Both the position numbers and the translations under genes were made by a program. This document shows, in pieces, positions 1 through 7,800 of a stretch of DNA of 13,850 nt; positions within the stretch are counted from its first letter, which is position 1, and each line of letters opens with the position of its first letter. Below the pieces are notes generated by a model. The model made no database searches, was not told the origin of the DNA, and saw only the letters and a list, made by a program, of their open reading frames with translations. Source of the stretch: JAYSRU01 sp043720875 (GTDB lineage: Bacteria; Bacteroidota; Bacteroidia; Flavobacteriales_D; Crocinitomicaceae); the NCBI GenBank assembly GCA_043720875.1, contig JAYSRU010000125.1:1-13850 (forward strand), read 5' to 3'.

Positions 1-183
1 TTGAAACGTTCAATATTATTGGTTCTAACTGCAAACGGATTATTGTTCGTTGAACCAATAAAGGTTGTAGCTGAGGCATTTGTGTTGCCATCCAATTTCC
101 AAATGTTACCTTGCGCCATGGATGTATTAAGGTAAGTTACCCCCCCCCCAGATAGTTACAAGTAATAGTAGTGTGTTTTTCAT
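1..183 (-). CDS. Secreted/surface protein, 5' end only, frame broken at a G10 tract
   Basis: The gene starts at an ATG at 183-181 and runs off the left edge. As given, translation yields only MKNTLLLLVTIWGGGNLP and stops at 129-127. Removing one G from the ten-G run (140-149) joins this hydrophobic signal-peptide start to an open frame continuing to position 1: ...WGGVTYLNTSMAQ, then GNIWKLDGNTNASATTFIG and on through NNNPFAVRTNNIERF. From memory, the GNxWKLxGNxNAS...NNNPxxxRTNN pattern is typical of the mature N-terminus of Bacteroidota secreted proteins that often end in tail-fibre/S74-type chaperone domains; that C-terminal part is outside the window. With nine Gs, cleavage would probably follow the MAQ region. 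An alternative start at 119-117 would make a protein without a signal peptide. Whether the break is real, phase-variable or a sequencing error cannot be decided here. The gene lies on the same strand as gpmI but 196 bp downstream, so it is probably a separate unit. Confidence 0.72.
140..149. repeat. Homopolymer tract, ten C on plus strand (G10 in the coding sense)
   Basis: Ten consecutive C residues on the plus strand read as G10 within the signal-peptide codons of the minus-strand gene at 1-183. The tract sits exactly where the reading frame changes: the frame before it and the frame after it both look like genuine coding sequence but are offset. Tracts of this length slip easily during replication and are also common sequencing or assembly error sites. 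Confidence 0.9.
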
Positions 184-249
184 GTAGTTAATATGTTTAA
201 GTTGATGCAAGTTAAGGTTTATTGTTGAGAAAAACTAATGCTTTGAATT

Positions 250-312
250 TTTTGCCTTAGGAAGATTAAGGGGTGGGGCTAGGTGCGTGTCCGTCTACTG
301 ACGGAGGCAAAA
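250..312. repeat. Structured palindromic intergenic element (REP/MITE-like or small RNA candidate)
   Basis: A perfect 8-bp inverted repeat, TTTTGCCT at 250-257 and AGGCAAAA at 305-312, brackets 47 bp. Inside are a hairpin with stem TCCGTC/GACGGA (290-295 and 300-305, loop TACT) and a weaker hairpin with CCTTA (255-259) and TAAGG (267-271). Between them lies a G-rich stretch, GGGGTGGGGCTAGG (270-283). The outer stem and the left hairpin share bases, so they cannot both form completely. No open frame fits here and the base composition is richer in G than the surroundings. No second copy was seen in this window, so its repeat nature is a guess. Confidence 0.45.
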
Positions 313-341
313 TGAAGCAATAGTGCTAAAAATACTGGTTT

Positions 342-364
342 GTTTTACCCTAAATTTGTAAAAC
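342..364 (-). terminator. Possible weak terminator hairpin downstream of gpmI
   Basis: GTTTTAC (342-348) and GTAAAAC (358-364) form a perfect 7-bp stem with a 9-nt loop, starting 15 nt past the gpmI stop codon on the minus strand. The stem is mostly A-T and the next T-rich stretch (TATTTTT) begins about 9 nt later, so it is not a classical intrinsic terminator. It is the only stem-loop close to the end of the operon. Confidence 0.3.
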
Positions 365-379
365 CCCAAATCACTTAAC

Positions 380-1888
380 TTAAACCAAACTAATTCCAGT
401 CATTTCTATCGGCGCAGCCAAGCCCAAACGAGCCAAAATTGTTGGAGCAACATCAGCTAAAACTCCAGATTTTATGGTCACGTGCTTGTCATTAGTTACC
501 AGAATTGCTGGCACTGGATTTAATGAATGAGCTGTATTCGGAGTTCCATCCGCGTTAATACAGAAATCTGCATTTCCATGATCAGCTATGATGAGTAATT
601 CATAGTTAAATTGCTGGGCGACGCTTACAATTTCCCCGAGGCATTGATCTACCGTTTCACATGCAGCAACTATCGCATCATATACGCCGGTATGCCCAAC
701 CATGTCAGGGTTTGCAAAGTTTAAACAGAAAAAATCTGGTTGTGTTTCCTTCATGCTTTGAAGTATGTTGGAAGTAACTTCCTTTGCACTCATTTCTGGA
801 GCTAGATCGTATGTGGCAACTTTAGGACTATTGATCATTATTCTTTGCTCACCTTCAAACGGCAATTCTCTTCCACCATTAAAAAAGAAAGTGACATGCG
901 GGTATTTCTCTGTTTCAGCTATACGCAATTGCGTGCGATTGTATTTTGAAAGCATTTCCCCTAAGGTGTGACTCAGGTTATCTTTTTCAAAAATTGTTTT
1001 AATATTGGTGAACGACTCGTTGTAATTAGTCATGCTCAAGTAATTCAATTTCAAGGCTTTCATATTCTGCTCAGGGAAATCTTTTTGCGTCAATGCAATC
1101 GTAATTTCTCTTGGCCGATCTGTTCTAAAATTGAAACAAATCACTAAACCTCCCGCTTCTATTGCTTGGTAATCGTTCACCGAATACATAGGTTTCAAAA
1201 ACTCATCCGTTACATTCTCGTCATACGATGCTGAAATTGCTTCTTCCAAACTTTGCACCCCTTCACCAGTTTTGTTCACCATTAAATCGTACGCAAACTT
1301 TATTCGCTCCCAACGATTATCGCGATCCATGGCGTAATAGCGACCAACGATTGAACTTAGTTTAGTCGGCTTATTTTGAACAAACGCAAGCATGTCTTTT
1401 ATACTTGCTAAACCCGCTTTTGGATCACAATCCCTACCATCCGTGAATGCGTGTATGTAAGATGATTTAACACCCAATTGCTCACTCATTTCAATTAATG
1501 CCTTCAAATGAGAAGAATGACTGTGCACTCCACCATCCGATAACAATCCAATAAAATGAACTTTTTGATTCGTTTTAGCCGCATTTACGAAGGCACTTTT
1601 TAAGACTTCATTTTCAAAAAAAGAACCGTTTCTAATAGCCAGGTTAATCCGTGTCAATTCTTGGTAAACGATTCTACCAGCACCAATATTCATGTGTCCA
1701 ACTTCCGAATTTCCCATTTGTCCATCTGGCAATCCAACATTTTCACCAAATGTTTTTAACGTCGTATTGGGATATAATTTCATCAAACGATCAAAAATGG
1801 GCGTATTTGCTTGAAATACTGCGTCAGATTTTGAAGCATCACCTATACCCCATCCGTCTAAAATAATTAAGCCAAATTTATTTGTCAT
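380..1888 (-). CDS. gpmI: 2,3-bisphosphoglycerate-independent phosphoglycerate mutase
   Basis: This cytosolic enzyme interconverts 3-phosphoglycerate and 2-phosphoglycerate in glycolysis and gluconeogenesis, using two Mn2+ ions and a phosphoserine intermediate. At 502 residues it has the usual full length (about 500-515). All signature residues of the alkaline-phosphatase-superfamily enzyme are visible: the metal ligand D11 in LDGWG, the catalytic serine S61 in GNSEVGHMNIG, H122 in VHSHSSH, D150/R152/D153 in FTDGRDCDP, R183 and R189 in GRYYAMDRD, R255/R258 in FNFRTDRPRE, K328 in AETEKYPHV, D395/H399 in NPDMVGHTG, D436/H437 in ADHGNAD and H454 in TAHSLNP. The enzyme should therefore be active. 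The ATG overlaps the 3' end of the kinase gene by 11 nt (ATGACAAATAA) and no Shine-Dalgarno sequence precedes it, so translation is probably coupled to that of the kinase. It is the last gene of the purF operon. Confidence 0.97.
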   Translation of the reverse strand: MTNKFGLIILDGWGIGDASKSDAVFQANTPIFDRLMKLYPNTTLKTFGENVGLPDGQMGNSEVGHMNIGAGRIVYQELTRINLAIRNGSFFENEVLKSAFVNAAKTNQKVHFIGLLSDGGVHSHSSHLKALIEMSEQLGVKSSYIHAFTDGRDCDPKAGLASIKDMLAFVQNKPTKLSSIVGRYYAMDRDNRWERIKFAYDLMVNKTGEGVQSLEEAISASYDENVTDEFLKPMYSVNDYQAIEAGGLVICFNFRTDRPREITIALTQKDFPEQNMKALKLNYLSMTNYNESFTNIKTIFEKDNLSHTLGEMLSKYNRTQLRIAETEKYPHVTFFFNGGRELPFEGEQRIMINSPKVATYDLAPEMSAKEVTSNILQSMKETQPDFFCLNFANPDMVGHTGVYDAIVAACETVDQCLGEIVSVAQQFNYELLIIADHGNADFCINADGTPNTAHSLNPVPAILVTNDKHVTIKSGVLADVAPTILARLGLAAPIEMTGISLV

Positions 1889-2777
1889 AAGGTAATGTTA
1901 TTTGAAAAATTGATCCTTGCGGTGTATTCGGTAAATATTCGATATTCCCCTTCAATAATTGGGTAAACTGAGCCACAATATAGAGACCAAGACCAGTTCC
2001 TTTTTGACTGCGCGTTTCTTCGTTTTGCAAACGTACAAACTTTTCAAAAATGGATGCTTGTTTAGTTTTGGTTACTCCGATTCCTGTGTCTTCAACACGT
2101 ATAATATATTTTTCATGTACCCTACTTAAACGCAAGTATATTTCACTCTCAGGTGCATATTTAATGGCATTCTCGATTAAGTTTGTAAGACAACTTTCCA
2201 ACACCCATTTATCAATTTTTACGTTGAATTGTGTTGGACCATCATAGATTACTTTTTCATTTGAATTAAAGTTATTCCAAAACTTTGCCGTATTCATTAA
2301 TAACGAAGCGACATCTACTGGTTCTGACACTAAATCAAATGATTTGTTTTCTAAACGCGAGGCGGTCAAAATGTTGTCCACCATCGATTCCAATCTTTTA
2401 TTTTCATCCAATGCCTTATCCAACAATTCATTTCGTTTAGCTTCACCCAAATCATGTTTTTTGATCGTTTGTAAATAAAGCTTATTCGCGGCTAAAGGAG
2501 TTTTAAGCTCATGCGTTACGGAAAGTAAAAAATTACTTTGCCTTCTTGAAAAAGTAAGTTCTTTTTTAACAGAAGATCGAATTTTCCACAATCCAAATAT
2601 TAATAGAACAAAGAAAATTAAGCCTTCCCCTACGATCATTAGTGCCCGTTTTGAGGCAGTTACATCATTTACTAATAATTGATTAGTGAGTTTCAAAAGC
2701 AAATATCCCCACCATATAAATTGAAGCACAATATATGCGCTGAAAATATAAAAAAGTATTCCGATTTGCTTTTTCAC
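1878..2777 (-). CDS. Membrane-bound sensor histidine kinase, orphan
   Basis: A 299-residue two-component sensor kinase of the HisKA/HATPase type. Two hydrophobic helices (about 6-29 and 45-66) flank a very short loop (about 30-44), leaving little room for a periplasmic sensor domain. The cytoplasmic part shows the H-box with phospho-acceptor H89 (SVTHELKTPL), the N-box (LTNLIENAIKYAP, N203), the G1 box (VEDTGIGV, about 228-235), the F-box (FEKFVR) and the G2 box (KGTGLGLYIV, about 259-268), so it should be catalytically competent. The start is GTG at 2777-2775, 13 bp after the purF stop; no ATG lies nearby upstream and the next in-frame Met (47) would remove the first membrane helix. It overlaps gpmI by 11 nt. 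No response regulator lies in the window. What it senses is unknown; its place between purF and gpmI hints at metabolic state, but that is inference. Confidence 0.93.
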   Translation of the reverse strand: MKKQIGILFYIFSAYIVLQFIWWGYLLLKLTNQLLVNDVTASKRALMIVGEGLIFFVLLIFGLWKIRSSVKKELTFSRRQSNFLLSVTHELKTPLAANKLYLQTIKKHDLGEAKRNELLDKALDENKRLESMVDNILTASRLENKSFDLVSEPVDVASLLMNTAKFWNNFNSNEKVIYDGPTQFNVKIDKWVLESCLTNLIENAIKYAPESEIYLRLSRVHEKYIIRVEDTGIGVTKTKQASIFEKFVRLQNEETRSQKGTGLGLYIVAQFTQLLKGNIEYLPNTPQGSIFQITLPYDK

Positions 2778-2790
2778 GGTTTTTTTTGGC

Positions 2791-4692
2791 TTAGTACGCG
2801 CGTTGGTTTTTACCTTCCTTCCAATTGATAAAAGCAGTATTAACTACTCTATTTCCACCAGGAGTTGGATAATTACCTGAAAAATACCAATCCCCAAGAT
2901 TTTTAGGGCAGGCTTCGTGTAAATTTTCAAGAGATTGATAAACAATTTTTAAATCTGCTTTCAAATTTGGTGGAGCTAATAGTTGGGCTATTTTAGTTGA
3001 TATTTCGACCGCAGTGAATGGTTTATAGATATCCTTAACGTAATTCACTATTTGTTCTTTCGGTAACTTACTTTGATTAATGCATTTGTGATAAACCTCC
3101 TCAATGATATGAGACAAATTACGATCATGTAACAATCCAATTGCTGCTTCGAAGGCGATAAAATCGCCCATCTTTGCCATGTCAATTCCGTAACAATCTG
3201 GATATCTAATCTGCGGAGCACTTGAAACCACAACAATTTTTTTAGGCTCTAAGCGATCCAACATTTTTAATATGCTTTGTTTTAAAGTTGTTCCACGCAC
3301 AATGCTATCGTCAATAACCACAAGATTATCTTTCCCTTTGTTTACAGAACCATAAGTTATGTCATAAGCCAAAGCCACCAAATCGTCTCTTGCATCATCT
3401 TGTGTAATGAAAGTTCTCACCTTCGCATCTTTGATTGCGATTTTCTCTATTCTCGGTCGCTGGTAAATAATTTGTTTCAAATCGTTTTCACTTGGATTCA
3501 CGCCTAAAGCTTTGATTTGTTCAAACTTTCGATCGTTAAGTGTATCCTCCAACCCTTTGATCATTCCATAAAAAGAAGTTTCAGCTGTCGCAGGAATAAA
3601 TGAGAAAACAGAATTATCGAAATCATTATCAACCGCCTCCATTACCATAGGGACAATTAACTTTCCTAAGTTAACACGTTCGCTGTATATTTCGGCATCA
3701 TTTCCTCTTGAAAAATAGATACGTTCAAAACTACAAGCTTTTCGCTCTGCTGGCTCATTAATTTTTACCTCAGCAACTGCTCCATTCTTTTTTATAATCA
3801 AGGCGTGACCTGGAGTCAACTCTTTTACTTGCTCAAAACTTGCTTTAAACACAGTTTGAATAACTGGTCTTTCTGAAGCAACCACGCAAATTTCATCATT
3901 TTCAAACCAATATGCTGGACGAATTCCATTTGGATCACGTAAAACAAAAGCGTCTCCATGACCGAACAATCCCGCCATAGCATAACCTCCATCCCAATCT
4001 ACTGAAGCCCGTTTAAGTATTTGAGCAACATCAAGGTTATCTCCAATTTTAGCGAATTGCTCAGCAGTGGTTAATCCCGAGTCGTGCATTTTATCAAGCA
4101 TTTCATCGTTCTCAACATCTAAATAATGTCCTATTTTTTCTAGTACTGTTACTGTATCTGATTTTTCTTTTGGATGCTGACCGATATCTAACAATACATC
4201 AAATAATTCATCAACATTGGTAAGATTAAAATTTCCTGCAACTACTAGATTTCTTGTAAGCCAATTATTTTGACGTAAAAATGGGTGACAACTCTCTATA
4301 CTATTTCTTCCAAACGTACCGTAACGCAAATGACCTAGAAAAAGTTCGCCTGTAAAACCCGCATGTTTCTTTAAATAATCAACATCCTTTAATTTCGAAG
4401 GATCCTCTTCTTCAATTTCTAAAAACCTTTTATTAATGTGATTAAAAATATCCTGCACTGGTTTGCTGTCAATCGAACGATAACGAGAGATATAACGTTC
4501 ACCAGGCTGCATGTCCAATTTAATATTGGCAACACCAGCACCGTCTTGACCACGATTATGTTGCTTCTCCATTAACAGATTTAACTTATTAAGGCCGTAA
4601 AAAGCGGTTCCGTATTTTTCAAGATAAAACGCTAAAGGTTTTTTCAATCTAATTAAGGCTATGCCACATTCGTGTTGTATCGGGTCGCTCAT
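2791..4692 (-). CDS. purF: Amidophosphoribosyltransferase, long Bacteroidota form
   Basis: This enzyme catalyses the first committed step of de novo purine synthesis, making phosphoribosylamine from PRPP and glutamine. The N-terminal class II glutaminase domain begins with the nucleophile C9 after a short probable propeptide (MSDPIQHE), as in other PurF proteins that are cleaved to expose Cys. Other glutaminase motifs are QHNRGQDGAG (44-53), HLRYGT (121-126), GNFNLTN (153-159) and RDPNGIRPA (252-260). The phosphoribosyltransferase domain shows SFERIYFSRGND (about 321-332) and the PRPP loop VIDDSIVRGTT (459-469), followed by PDCYGIDM (about 498-505). At 633 residues it is well over 100 longer than E. 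coli or Bacillus PurF, with extra sequence around 55-120, 370-425 and near the C-terminus. The CxxC near the C-terminus that helps bind the Bacillus Fe-S cluster is replaced by DWYFSGNYPT (601-610). It is the first gene of the three-gene operon, with its own promoter just upstream. Confidence 0.95.
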   Translation of the reverse strand: MSDPIQHECGIALIRLKKPLAFYLEKYGTAFYGLNKLNLLMEKQHNRGQDGAGVANIKLDMQPGERYISRYRSIDSKPVQDIFNHINKRFLEIEEEDPSKLKDVDYLKKHAGFTGELFLGHLRYGTFGRNSIESCHPFLRQNNWLTRNLVVAGNFNLTNVDELFDVLLDIGQHPKEKSDTVTVLEKIGHYLDVENDEMLDKMHDSGLTTAEQFAKIGDNLDVAQILKRASVDWDGGYAMAGLFGHGDAFVLRDPNGIRPAYWFENDEICVVASERPVIQTVFKASFEQVKELTPGHALIIKKNGAVAEVKINEPAERKACSFERIYFSRGNDAEIYSERVNLGKLIVPMVMEAVDNDFDNSVFSFIPATAETSFYGMIKGLEDTLNDRKFEQIKALGVNPSENDLKQIIYQRPRIEKIAIKDAKVRTFITQDDARDDLVALAYDITYGSVNKGKDNLVVIDDSIVRGTTLKQSILKMLDRLEPKKIVVVSSAPQIRYPDCYGIDMAKMGDFIAFEAAIGLLHDRNLSHIIEEVYHKCINQSKLPKEQIVNYVKDIYKPFTAVEISTKIAQLLAPPNLKADLKIVYQSLENLHEACPKNLGDWYFSGNYPTPGGNRVVNTAFINWKEGKNQRAY

Positions 4693-4708
4693 GGTTAGAA
4701 AATTTGTG

Positions 4709-4742
4709 CAAAGTTACGGTTTCGTTTTTGAGTAAGAAGCAA
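4709..4742 (-). promoter_or_regulatory. Probable purF operon promoter (Bacteroidota sigma-A type)
   Basis: On the minus strand TAACTTTG (4716-4709) matches the -7 consensus TAnnTTTG exactly, and TTG (4742-4740) lies 23 nt upstream, within the 17-23 nt spacing described for Flavobacterium. Transcription should begin about 10 nt before the purF ATG at 4692, giving a very short leader with no clear Shine-Dalgarno sequence. Confidence 0.6.
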
Positions 4743-4750
4743 CTTTTTAA

Positions 4751-4775
4751 AGTATTTTAAGTCTTTCTTAATACT
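4751..4775. promoter_or_regulatory. Inverted repeat upstream of the purF promoter, possible operator
   Basis: AGTATT (4751-4756) and AATACT (4770-4775) are perfect inverted repeats, and the inner AAG/CTT extends the pairing after a 2-nt bulge. The repeat lies just upstream of the -33 box of purF in the divergent region. A nine-base direct repeat, ACTTTTTAA, also occurs at 4742-4750 and 4794-4802. The position suits a regulator-binding site, but AT-rich DNA produces such repeats by chance. Confidence 0.25.
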
Positions 4776-4835
4776 GACAAATAAAAGGATTATACTTTTT
4801 AACACTTTCCTAACAAAGAACCGCTAAAAGCTTTG

Positions 4836-4843
4836 TATATTCG
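4836..4843 (+). promoter_or_regulatory. Possible -7 box for the 1303-residue cargo gene
   Basis: TATATTCG differs from TAnnTTTG at one position and lies 8 bp before the ATG at 4852, which would give an almost leaderless transcript. No TTG occurs at the expected spacing, so the call is weak. Confidence 0.3.
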
Positions 4844-4851
4844 ACCAACTT

Positions 4852-7800
4852 ATGTATAAAATTTGTTTCATATTTCTTTTTATTCCGTTCTTGTTTCAGT
4901 CTCAAAACGACGGAGTTTGGATGAATAAAAATGCAGGACAATGGGACAGTAAAATTTTACACAAAATAGACCTTGTTTCTGGATGGATGTACCTTGAACA
5001 AGGCAGATTTGTGTATCATTTAACCGATGTCGGCAACAAATACCACAAGCATGATGATCATGCTGAGACCGAAACCACACATAAGAATCATAATGAAGAC
5101 GATGTTGTAAATTGGAATGTCATTCAACAAACATTTATCGGATCAAATACCAACGTGCAAACAATTGATTCCAAAAAATCAAGTTTTCACTTGAACTATC
5201 TACTTGGAAATGATAAAAGTAAATGGAAAAGTGATGTTTACAGTCACCAAGAAATTCTCTACCCCAATTTTTACAATAATATTGATTTGAAGGTTGAAAC
5301 GAATGAAGCCATGAAGTATTCATTTATCGTTAAGCCCCATGTTGAACCAAGTCTCATCAAATATCAATATATCGGTGCGGATAAAGTTTGGGTAGACGGA
5401 AATGGCAAACTCCACGTTCTCTCTGCGTTAGGAGAAATAACTGAAAACACACCAGTAGCTTGGACTACAGATAAAAATGGGGATAAAACGAAGGTAAAAG
5501 TTTCCTTTGTATTGACAAACAACATTATCTCTTTCAAATTGGGCAATTACAATGCTAACGAAACGCTTGTCATTGATCCATATTTATTGTTCTCTACATT
5601 TACGGGAAGTATCTCTGATAACTGGGGATATACGGCTACACCAGATCAAAGCGGGAATTTATATGCGGGTGGAATTGTATTAGGTCCAACCTATCCCTTA
5701 ACCGTTGGTGCGTTTCAAACTGCATTTGCTGGTGGTGAAGGTAGCTTAAGTATGGATATTGGGTTAACAAAATTTAATGCAACCGGTACCACAAGATTGT
5801 ACTCCACCTTTTTTGGTGGCAGCGGTAATGAAACACCCAATTCAATTGTATGTAACAGTGCAAATGAACTGTGCGTGATGGGTATTACGTCTTCAAATAA
5901 TTTCCCTATGGGCGGTGGTTCTTATGACAATTCGTTTAACGGTGGCTCAGCAATTTCAGGAAGTCCAACTTCGGGAAATGAACTTGCATTTTCAGGAACA
6001 GACATTTTTGTTTGTAAATTTTCTGCTTCGGGAAGTTCCTTAATCGGATCAACATATATGGGAGGAACAAGCAATGATGGTTTCAATTCTAGTAGTGTTT
6101 TAGCGTTTAATTACGGTGATCCATTTAGAGGAGAAATAATCGTAGATCCAGCGGGAAATATTTATGTTGCCAGCACAACCGCATCCGGAAATTTTCCAAC
6201 AACTGCTGGTGCCGATCAATCCTTTGGAGGAAGTTTAGATGCGGTTGTTTTTAAACTATCACCCAATTTAAGCACCTTAGTTTGGGGCACCTATTTTGGT
6301 GGATCCAATGATGAAACGGGTAATGCGATACAAATTAATAGTGCCGGGGTGCCTTATTTTGTTGGAGGCACAACGAGTTCTGGAGGCCTCGGATTCGGTG
6401 CAGGACATACACCTGCTTACAGTGGTGCAGGAGATGGGTACATTGTAAAACTAGACCCAATAAATGGTTCGTTTACCACAGGAAGCTACATTGGAACTAA
6501 CGAATTCGATCAAGCCTATTTTGTCCAAATTGATTTAAATAATGACGTTTACGTTTTAGGACAAAATGAAGCCCCTATGCCTTTGACTGCGGGAACATAT
6601 TTCAATATTAACGCTGGACAATTCATTAGAAAATTTAATCCTGCACTGAACACGATGATTTTCAACACTACCATTGGTGCAGGCAATGGTCATGCTTCTC
6701 TTTCGCCAACCGCATTCTTGGTCTCTAATTGCAGTGATATTTATGTCGCAGGCTGGGGAGGGACTGTAAATTTCCAAAATAGTCAAGCAATCAATAGTAC
6801 AACTACCGGCTTCCCAGTTACTTTGGATGCTTACCAAAGCACTACGAATGGTAGCAATTTTTGGGTAGCGGTTTTTTCACCCAATGCTGTAACTTTAGAT
6901 TATGCAACATTTATGGGAGGGGCAGCCTCTTCGTTTAATCACGTTGATGGTGGCACAAGTAGGTTTGACAAGCAAGGAAAAATTTATCATGCAGTTTGTG
7001 CGGCATGCGGGGGAAATAATACCGGATTTACTACAACCCCGGGTGTCGTTTCTCCTCAAAACCTTAGCTCGAATTGCAATCTTGCAGCCTGGAAGTTCGA
7101 GTTAAATAGTATTGAAGCAGTGGTAGGTGTACCAGACCCAATTATATGCATTCCAGATGTAGTGGTCTTTGATAATAATTCGTCCAATGGTAATGCTTTC
7201 TTTTGGGATTTTGGAGACGGAACAACTTCAACACTAATAAATCCAACACATTTATATACAACACCCAATACTTACACTGTAACACTTATTGTTTCCGACA
7301 CAAACAATTGCTATTCTCCAGACACGACTGTTTTTGTTGTTAATATTGCCGAATTCCAAGGAGGTATTGTTACTCCACCATCACCAGTTTGTCCTGGAAT
7401 TCCATATACACTTGAGGCATTCGGAGGTACTAATTATGTTTGGACGCCTGCTCCATTTTTAAATAATGCTTTAATTGCCAGTCCAACAGCAACAGTACAA
7501 AATACTACCACTTTTTCAGTCGCAATTTCGAATCAATGTGGACTTGATACTGTTGAAGTAATCTTGGAAGTTTATGATTTGAATACTAGTATTAGATCCG
7601 ACACATCCGTCTGTATCACGAATAATACGGTCCCATTATTTGCTTCAGGTGCTGTAAGTTATAGCTGGTCTCCAATTACAACATTGGATAATCCACTAGT
7701 AGCAAATACTTTGGCACATCCTTTAACAACAACCGAATACATTTGCACCATGACAACCTTAGAAGGTTGCATCGTTAAGGATACTACAAAGATTTCGGTT

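Noticed and set aside
765..971. Open frame of 68 codons on the plus strand
   Set aside because: It lies antisense within gpmI, which has full family motifs. The same applies to the other short frames inside the eight main genes, for example 6556-6837 and 12009-12278.
2791..4692. PurF length of 633 residues taken as a fusion or novel enzyme
   Set aside because: Long PurF proteins of this type are, as I recall, the normal form in flavobacteria, and all catalytic motifs are in order.
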